Positions 57,201-64,000 of a DNA stretch of 64,000 bases are shown piece after piece. The notes under the pieces were generated by a model. It was not told the origin of the DNA and made no database searches. It worked only from the letters and a program-made list of their open reading frames with translations. Location of the stretch: the NCBI RefSeq assembly GCF_035222375.1, contig NW_026946365.1, positions 372,001 to 436,000 on the forward strand, in the 5' to 3' direction. Made by a program: the position numbers and the translations under genes. The stretch's first letter is position 1; every line of letters starts with the position of its first letter. Origin of the DNA: Podospora pseudocomata. Lineage: Eukaryota > Ascomycota > Sordariomycetes > Sordariales > Podosporaceae.

Positions 57201-59799
57201 TCGGTGACAGCTACACAGCGACGATATTTTTGAGTGGTGCTGGCAGCCAGTTGACACTCATTGACATGTCTTCCTACTGTTTCAGGTCGAATTGGGAAGC
57301 AGTGAGAACAAGGTTCTCTGCACCCACTCAAAGGGGGTTGATGGAGAGTAGCGTTCGCTGGTCCCCGTTTTGTGAAGATAATCCTTCCATGTCCGTGGAA
57401 TCAATATGGAAAGGGCGTTCTCCATCGTGGTTGGCTCCAGCAGCAAGGTCGTGATTCACAACCAGTCTGGGCCTGCTATGGTTGCATTCGGCTCGTCACA
57501 TCCCCTCTTTTGTCTGTTGGCCTCCACCCCTTCACACCACCTAAATTGTGACTGGCTTCCACACCAGATTGTCGTCATCGAAGATTCTTCGGGCACAGCA
57601 GCCTTGCCAAACCTTTAGACGCCAAGGGGCATCATGGGCACAGGTTTATTGAAGAAGCTGCACCTAGGGCAGGATCGATCACATTCGCATTACAGTATCT
57701 CACAGACCCTGACCACGCGTCCTCGTTGTTGATCGGGGGATATTAGTGGGAGCAGATCCAGCGGCTCAATCTCAAAGGCTATCTTGCAGCTTGCGTTAGC
57801 TCCAGAAAATCCGATCAGTCCGAATCCATAATTCAAGGGTAGTCAGTTATCGTGACTTCTTTGGCCTCGACTCAGCCTATTGACACAGCGAGCTTTGACG
57901 ATTCACCGTCTTTTCTCAGTTGGTCACTCATTGCTTTAAGATGCCCTATGACATCACACCCAGATCCCGGGCACGAATACCCGAGGCCAATGCTGACGGC
58001 GTCTACACACTTGCATAAGGTAGGTAGGTAACATCGACACGGCTCTTATCAAAAAACATTGAGAGCCTGCCGCTGTGCGCGCTGCTGCTACCAGCTGTCG
58101 ACGTTGAGGCCTTTTGGTGGGACGACGGGAAAGTATCTTCACGCCCGATCATCTTCGGCACCCTCTCTGCACATCACGGCCATGTAGTCCCCGGCATGCA
58201 CCGTAGGCCAGGACCATGAGATACACAAGAGGAAATATCGTGAGTCGATCCAGATCGTCGGGAGTCCCAGCTGCTGCATGGTTTGTTTGATACTGGGCCG
58301 CTTGCGGCACGGGGACCGATGCGACTTGTCTCCGGCCGAGAAGCAGGACGAACTACTGCCGGCAAAACGGAACCGGTGGCAGACACACCACCGGTCATGA
58401 TATTTGGGTTCAGAAAGGGAAGTTGATCGACAATGATAGGTCCTGATCTAGGTACCGGATCGTGCGAGATGCTGGAAACCAGCTTGCCGATCCGTGTCGA
58501 GTCCAATGAAGATGGTGTTGTGAACGAACCTTAAAGGTATGCGTCTACATGACCACACACTTATGTGGTTGCCATATCACCCCTGGCTTCCCCCGCAAAC
58601 AAGATTTTACTCTCAGCATGCAGCTGCTGAAGGCCAGTAGAGGAAAGGAACTGAGCTTGGTAGCAGCGGCAACGTTCAGCTACCACAGAATCCAGGAACC
58701 TGGATTGCAACCCTCCCCAACACCACAAAAAGGTTCGAAAAAGCGCTTCAATCATGACGACTTGAGCACATAACGACGGAAATCCCTTTTGTTTCCTGCC
58801 CTACCTGAAAACGGTGCTATTACTTCACAATCGCGAACCATCTAAAGAAGGCAACATCGTGCGTCTGAGCTCGGGGCTCGGGGTTCTTCGCTGGAAGCAG
58901 CATGTGGTATTCCACCACCACCACTTTAGAGGAAAAAGAAACAGTGAAACCGGGAACCAAAGTCTAATTTACCTAGCATCTTCCCAAGATGAATAATCCT
59001 AGATCAGTCGGCGGCCAGTCTAGTCGTTGAAGATAGCGACAATTCCACAAACGGAGGAGGCATTAAAATACAGCTAACCGTGAAGACCAAATTCTCTTTC
59101 TACTACAAAAACCTCCAGACCCAGAAAAGAACCCGGAGTTTACCGCCCCTTTACATGCACACCGCGATCGTTTTCTGTCAAATTTTCCTTCTCCCCCAAC
59201 ACCCCAACCAACTAGAAATGTTCCAGACATCTAGCCACCGCCTACCTACCTTACTCACACACGTGTAGTGTTACTCTACCAGAGCTGAAACTGCTTTCCT
59301 TCTCTCTCTCAAACGCAGAATGTCGTCATATTACAACTTCACTTTACTAGCTAAAGCCCGAAACAAGAATCGCAATTCATTCAAGCTTTTTTTTCTCTCC
59401 TTCATTCTTCTCCAAACAATACTACTGGCAGTGTAGTACCATCATCATCAGGTATCATTCATGCCACTTGACAAGTGACAAAATAGTCTGCTGTCATGAT
59501 ACCTTGCCACTACCACTTGACCAATAAATTTGACATCTGCAACATAGCATGAGAATGACAGCCTGCCATCCATTGCAGCTTTTCTCGAAAAGAGTTAAAG
59601 ATCGACATAAAAAACGTTGAAGGTAACACCCTGCAATGCCACACGATAGCTACAATGGAAAATAACTTCCCTGGTTTTTGATCTTTCTACCCCTGTTGAA
59701 CTGCATACAGTGAGCGACGATCACTAAGCCCCATCATTCAGATGAAGAAAAGATAGAGTGCTGAGTTTTAATACTGTCGATCACAACGGGGGCACGTAT
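51262..59799. other. 8.5 kb region without a supported gene
   Basis: I read both strands and found only short, unrelated open frames (the largest, 54133-54678 on the minus strand, lacks any domain and has non-coding composition). There is no rRNA, recognisable tRNA or transposon end. The composition is ordinary until about 59.8 kb, where the AT-rich island begins. It may be a non-coding accessory stretch or hold long non-coding RNAs; the sequence does not say which. Confidence 0.45.
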
Positions 59800-60761
59800 C
59801 TTATAAGTGGGCTTATCATTTTGTTGCTCTACTAGCTACTTGTAATACACACCTCTTTGTCATTAATACCTTATACATATAAAATAACCTAACTACTTAG
59901 TTTTTATCTATTTATTTGTTTAGTTTGTTTTTTTCTAAATCCAACTTTATTTAGGTAAGTATTTTATAAAGCTTTTTTACTATTTGTAGTACTTTTACTA
60001 TAAATAACGCTACATAGTATTATAGTAGTAATCTACTGTAAAACAAACCTTACGGTGACCCATTCTAATAAATAATATTAAAGATCTGACTTTTAGAATT
60101 TATTAGATATAATACTTTTTTATTTAAAATGTGAAAATCTATATTACAAAATTAAATATATTCATATTATTAAATATTGAGTCCTATATACAGGCTTAAA
60201 GGCCCTGTAATAGTAGCGCGCTCTAATGCTACAGTGTAGCGGAAACTTGCGACACGGTATCTGTAGCTTACTTCTAGATGTACGTAGGCTCCAGCGCCTT
60301 ACAGCGCTAGCCTTCTGTAATACCTCTGTAGTAGAGTTCGCACTCGTCCTCTACCATATACTTCCTGGGAGCCTTGCACCCCTCAACACGTAGATGTGTT
60401 AAAGTTTGACCTAGAAGTCACATATTTGGCTGCGTTTTGCCAAAAACGTGCTCACGCTCATACAAAACAAAGCAAAATCGGTCACCAGCCTACTGTAAGT
60501 GTGGGTAGTTGTGGGCCCGCAAGGCCACTATTTCTACAAAGCACTTATAGAGCCTTTAGTAGCCTAAATCCAAAATTTGGGCTATTTTAGGCTACCATAG
60601 CCTCCGATGCAAGGTTTCGAAGTCGACTTTGTACTAAGTGGATCTTCGAGGGTGCCGGGTAGGTGTGTTGAGGCTATCTTCGCCGTATCCACCAGTTCCT
60701 TCGGAACTAAACGCCTTGTAGTGTTACAGCAGTAACCTACTGTAAAATAGACCTTACAGGG
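59800..60761. other. AT- and TpA-rich, RIP-like island (left part)
   Basis: From about 59,840 the sequence becomes strongly AT-rich, with stretches well over 80 percent A+T at 60,061-60,180 and many TpA steps. Two copies of one repeat (60001-60066, and 60709-60761 continued after the LTR) differ mostly by C/T and A/G transitions. This is the pattern left by repeat-induced point mutation in ascomycetes. No reading frame survives. Confidence 0.7.
60001..60066 (+). repeat. Older dispersed repeat, copy A
   Basis: This copy contains AGTAATCTACTGTAAAAC and then CCTTACGGTGACCCATTCT. It matches copy B at 60709-60761 plus 61198-61206 over at least 50 bp, with differences that are mainly transitions. 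The parent element cannot be identified. Confidence 0.7.
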
Positions 60762-61192
60762 TGTCACAGTTAAGCTAACAGGCAAGCCAGACCGTGTGCG
60801 GGGCGCAACGCGCACAGCCAATCGCTAGTAGAACTAATCAGGACGGGAGTAGCCTTACCTGTGGGATCATTGCCAAGGGTTCATGATTCAGGACAGGATC
60901 ATTGCCAAGAGTTAATGATCCAGGACAGGATCATTGCCAAGGGTTAATGATCCAGGACAAGATCATTGCCAAAGGTTAATGATCCAGGAGACCACGAGGT
61001 CTATATATACGGAGGAACTGGCTAGTGTAGATAGACAGTTCCGCAGTATGCAATTCACGCTTGTATTCACGGTATCTTGTGTTTACATTGAGACATCTTG
61101 TTGTGCATTGTTTAGCTGCACCGAACCAGGATTATTCAGAAGTGCCTTCAACCAGTATCCCTTTCAGAGGTTCTGGATAGGAGTTCGTCACA
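60762..61192 (+). mobile_element. Solo LTR, 431 bp, target duplication CAGGG
   Basis: The element begins TGTCACAGTT, ends GTTCGTCACA, and so has the TG...CA ends of retroviral-type LTRs. The five bases before it (60757-60761) and after it (61193-61197) are both CAGGG, a perfect target-site duplication. A TATA-like CTATATATAC at 61001-61010 suggests plus-strand orientation. It contains four 32-bp repeats. No internal retrotransposon region is attached, so it is a solo LTR, presumably left after LTR-LTR recombination. Confidence 0.85.
60864..60991 (+). repeat. Four tandem 32-bp units, each with an inverted repeat
   Basis: Units start at 60864, 60896, 60928 and 60960. The best unit has GGATCATT, a 10-nt spacer and AATGATCC, a perfect 8-bp inverted repeat that could form a hairpin or a dimeric protein site. 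The other units differ by one to three bases. The array sits upstream of the LTR's TATA box, where a promoter enhancer would be expected. Confidence 0.9.
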
Positions 61193-61339
61193 CAGGGACC
61201 CATTTTTAACAGTCAAGATTGATTTTAATATCCTAATAAAAGCTATAAGTAAAAAAAGTAGTAAAAACTATATTTTTAAAGCTAAAGTAAAAGTATCAAA
61301 AAATATTGAGACAAACTTCAACGATAAATTTATTATTAT

Positions 61340-61603
61340 TGTAACGGGCTGTGCCCGATATAGGCCTCGGTAACTCTCGGCTATGTGTGGAGACCCTAAG
61401 GATGAAGCTATTCCGAGAACACACTTAGTACTGCGAACTGGAAACACCTGGACCTTCTCTTTCAGCGCTCAGACCAACTTGCACAATTATATCAGAAGAG
61501 CGCTGACAACTTTCTTTCCTTCTTTTTTTCTTTTATTCTTCACTCAAGGATCTTAGTATAGTAGGTAGCACCAATTGCAACACATTGCTGCGAGCCCATT
61601 ACA
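61340..61603. mobile_element. Solo LTR, 264 bp, target duplication ATTAT
   Basis: The element starts TGTAACGGGCT and ends AGCCCATTACA; the ends are inverted repeats matching at 10 of 11 bases. ATTAT flanks it on both sides (61335-61339 and 61604-61608). It has no similarity by eye to the other two LTRs, and no internal region remains. Confidence 0.88.
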
Positions 61604-61661
61604 ATTATCATTAATATTATGAAAGTAAAAACTCAACTTGATAACGGTTTTGATAGCTTAT

Positions 61662-62131
61662 TGTTACAACCTGCACCAGAAATGGATACAGACTGCAAGG
61701 CAGTACGCCAGAGGTGAATATGACAGGATGATCGAAGGTTGTGACAAGCGTCTCAGACATAGGTTCACTGTCAACAACAGGTTGTTCTAACAAAGAGCTA
61801 CTGAAAGTAGATTGTAGACAAATGAACTTGAATTGCTTGCATGAGAAATCAGATTCCTCGACACGGGGAGCGCCCGGCGCTCCCCCCTATTTATGTGAAG
61901 CTATCTACATATGTTTTTGAAGTATCCTTGTACCTTGCTCAGTGTGCTTGTATTGCTTGCTTTTGGCCGCGGCCAACAGACCATGGCCACCGCCAACAGA
62001 CCATGGCCACCGCTAACAGACCATGGCCACCGCCAACAGAAGGATGAACTCCTTGCTAGTAAGACTCCTTTCTTTCTGACAGGTACCACCCAGTGGTTCC
62101 TGTACAGGGGTATTACGCTTAGGGCGTAACA
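61662..62131. mobile_element. Solo LTR, 470 bp, target duplication CTTAT
   Basis: The element begins TGTTACAACC and ends GGGCGTAACA, with a 6-bp terminal inverted repeat TGTTAC/GTAACA. CTTAT occurs immediately before (61657-61661) and after (62132-62136). It contains a GC-rich 20-bp tandem repeat. It is a third, distinct LTR type with no internal region. Confidence 0.88.
61971..62040 (+). repeat. 20-bp tandem repeat, 3.5 copies, inside an LTR
   Basis: The unit is CCAACAGACCATGGCCACCG with one or two changes between copies. It is GC-rich and includes the palindrome CCATGG, in contrast to the AT-rich surroundings. Confidence 0.9.
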
Positions 62132-64000
62132 CTTATAGAAATATATAAATCTTTAGTTTTAAATAGTATTAAAAAGCTTTAATTAATTTAATATAGAACA
62201 GCAGATATTTATAATATAATATATAAGTATTATTAGTCCTACACGAAAATATAGATCTCACCCATGCGTGAATGCCCGGTAACGCAATACCCCAGTAGAT
62301 TCGCTTATTTCCCAAGTAACCAACACAACAAACCCTGCAAAGGTAACCTTTTTGGCTTGCTATTCTACACTTTACTCTATTTTCGAACCTCGGACCGTTC
62401 CTCAGCGACCAAAAGAGATACCACCTCGTCGTCATGATTTCCCCTTCTTCCCTATCAATCATGATTCACTAACAGGCCACCAGCTCCCACTAGTCGACGG
62501 GAACTCACATACCCTCCCCGGAGGAACTTCCCCGGCAGCAGCAGTAGCCAGCAGTGGGTCGCTACCATCCTGCCCTGTCCGATTATTGCTCACCGGTCAA
62601 TCAAGTCAACTCCCTTGCGATCGACACTAGATCTGATCTGGTCAAGTGTTGTTCGGCCTTTCCACCCTTCCCGCCCAAGCTTTCCCGAAGATCGAGATTC
62701 GTGAGAAATCCCATGTTCCAAAGATCGGATTCCTGAGCGCGCGCGGCACGGGAGGGAGGTTCTAGACCTACAGCCAAGTATGGTAGAGAAGTGAGACAAA
62801 CCTCAATATGGCCCGGTCATAATGAATTCATAGATTGGGAAAGGTGGACAAGTGTGCAAAACCACAGCCAAAAGCTGTTCTACCCTTCACACACGGACAC
62901 ACAAAAGGGGAAGTGCGGTTCGAGAAGCGAACCATGCAATATGGGAGGAAACAACAAAAAATACCACCTTAACCCGCTCTTCCCGCGCGCTTTGGTAGCG
63001 TTTGCCCCTCCGGGCCTTCGGATCCGAACCAGATGGAGAGCTTGGATGCTTGATGCGCTGGCCAAATCCACGGCTTGGTTATTTGCTCAAACTCGCCTGC
63101 TTACTCATCCTTCCGGTCACTGAACAAGAGGTTGGGAAGCCTGACTATGGGCTGACCCCTCATTACCACACTCGTGTGAATGAACTGGGCTTCTCGGGGC
63201 TGTCTGCCCCTCACTTTGCCAAGTTCAGGTCGTCACCATTCCTCAAGCCTCCCAAGCCCCAAAGAACTGTCACGTTGAAGATCATTTCCTCCTTGTCACC
63301 CCCGTCTCATGCAAGCCAGAGCACAGAGTGGTGGAGTGACTGAACCACATCATAAACCATCCGCCTCCCAAACAGGTCAAGTCAAGGTCGTACGATGGAA
63401 AAGACACGAGCATTCTATGCCTATCCGCCCAGTTCATCAGACAACATCGATAATTGGGATAGAGAGAAGGTTGGAAAACATTCACCGACTGACTAAATGG
63501 CCGTGCTCCCCTTGACTTTCTTTGCCTTAGTTCCCGGAGGCGGATAGATGCCGAAGCTAAACTCGCCAGTCAATAAAATCTCCTATAGGTCAGTTCAGAC
63601 ACGAGGCTGTGCGTCAACTGGAGAGGTGTATGCGGTCAAGTAATAGTCCATATGACTTCCCTGGCTCTGAGACATGGCTTGCATTCGTATGGGGCACAGG
63701 CTGGGCATTGTCTCGAGTTTGAGTTCCGCCATACCTATGTAGAAAGTAACATGGTCTCTCCATCATGGATCAAGACAAGCTCCAAGGAGACTGGAGATAC
63801 GATGGCTGCATTCGGTCCTTTCAACGTGCAAGGTAGGACAGCTACTGCAATTGCTGTATGAGTCTCGGTTGTGGTTGGTTCTAAAAAGAATTGCCTTACT
63901 GCAGCTGCAGTGGTCTGATATTCCGACATCATGGTTTGGGGCTGCTCCCAATGTTTCTGTATCATGATGTCTTGAAAACCACTCCAAGCAAGTGACGAGA
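62132..64000. other. Right end: AT-rich tail then gene-free sequence
   Basis: About 100 bp after the last LTR is still strongly AT-rich, then composition returns to normal near 62,240. I find no supported gene. A possible short terminal exon on the minus strand at 63493-63592 is discussed under findings but not called. Confidence 0.45.

Larger units (their letters stand above)
60709..61206 (+). repeat. Older dispersed repeat, copy B, split by an LTR insertion
   Basis: The left part (60709-60761) has AGTAACCTACTGTAAAAT followed by CCTTACAGGG. The right part resumes after the LTR and its duplicated CAGGG with ACCCATTTT (61198-61206). Joined, it lines up with copy A, which shows that the LTR arrived after this repeat was in place. 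Confidence 0.7.

Noticed and set aside
60762-62131. Full-length LTR retrotransposon between the LTRs
   Set aside because: The three LTRs differ in sequence and length, each has its own target duplication, and no reverse transcriptase or integrase frame lies between them.
1-64000. tRNA genes and CRISPR arrays
   Set aside because: I looked for T-loop and cloverleaf signatures and for evenly spaced repeats. No tRNA could be supported, and the tandem arrays have no unique spacers. A covariance-model search could still find a tRNA that I missed.

Overview
The window looks like nuclear chromosomal DNA of a filamentous ascomycete, most likely a Sordariomycete. The reasons are short introns (mostly 55-145 nt) with GT...AG ends and CTAAC-type branch sites, genes on both strands without operons, a lone dispersed 5S rRNA gene, and an AT/TpA-rich, RIP-like island holding solo LTRs. 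The species cannot be named from sequence alone.

From 1 to 39 kb is an ordinary gene-rich region. In order it holds: AP-1 clathrin adaptor sigma subunit (-); glutamate-cysteine ligase regulatory subunit (+); BUD32 kinase of the KEOPS complex (-); a one-TM hypothetical protein (+); a carboxymuconolactone decarboxylase/AhpD-like protein (-); a long proline-rich protein whose reading frame is interrupted by one in-frame UAG (+); an FAD-dependent oxidoreductase (-); an amphiphysin-type BAR-SH3 protein (-); mitochondrial cysteine desulfurase NFS1 (+); a CsbD-like stress protein (+); an NmrA/isoflavone-reductase-like protein (+); an ADGF/CECR1-type adenosine deaminase homologue that has lost its zinc ligands (-); 5-oxoprolinase (+); and an ADIP-family coiled-coil protein (+). 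I rebuilt exon structures by eye for each gene, so the spans include small exons that simple ORF calling misses.

From 39.1 to 47.9 kb there is an 8.7 kb stretch without a recognisable protein gene, containing one 5S rRNA gene on the minus strand. It lies upstream of a 1060-residue transcription factor with two C2H2 fingers, a Zn2Cys6 cluster and a fungal-specific factor region (47,888-51,261).

From 51.3 kb to the end I find no convincing protein gene. At 59.8-62.3 kb is an AT-rich island with three different solo LTRs, each with a perfect 5-bp target-site duplication. One of them interrupts an older repeat whose second copy lies about 0.7 kb upstream.

Most genes are unrelated housekeeping functions (vesicle coats, tRNA modification, Fe-S cluster supply, endocytosis). 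Two act in glutathione metabolism (synthesis regulation at 3.5 kb, 5-oxoproline recycling at 31 kb), but they are far apart and show no sign of being a cluster. The two observations most worth following are the in-frame UAG at 12,575-12,577 in a possible hairpin loop, a candidate for A-to-I recoding, and the deaminase homologue at 27,924-30,031 in which every expected metal and catalytic position is substituted.
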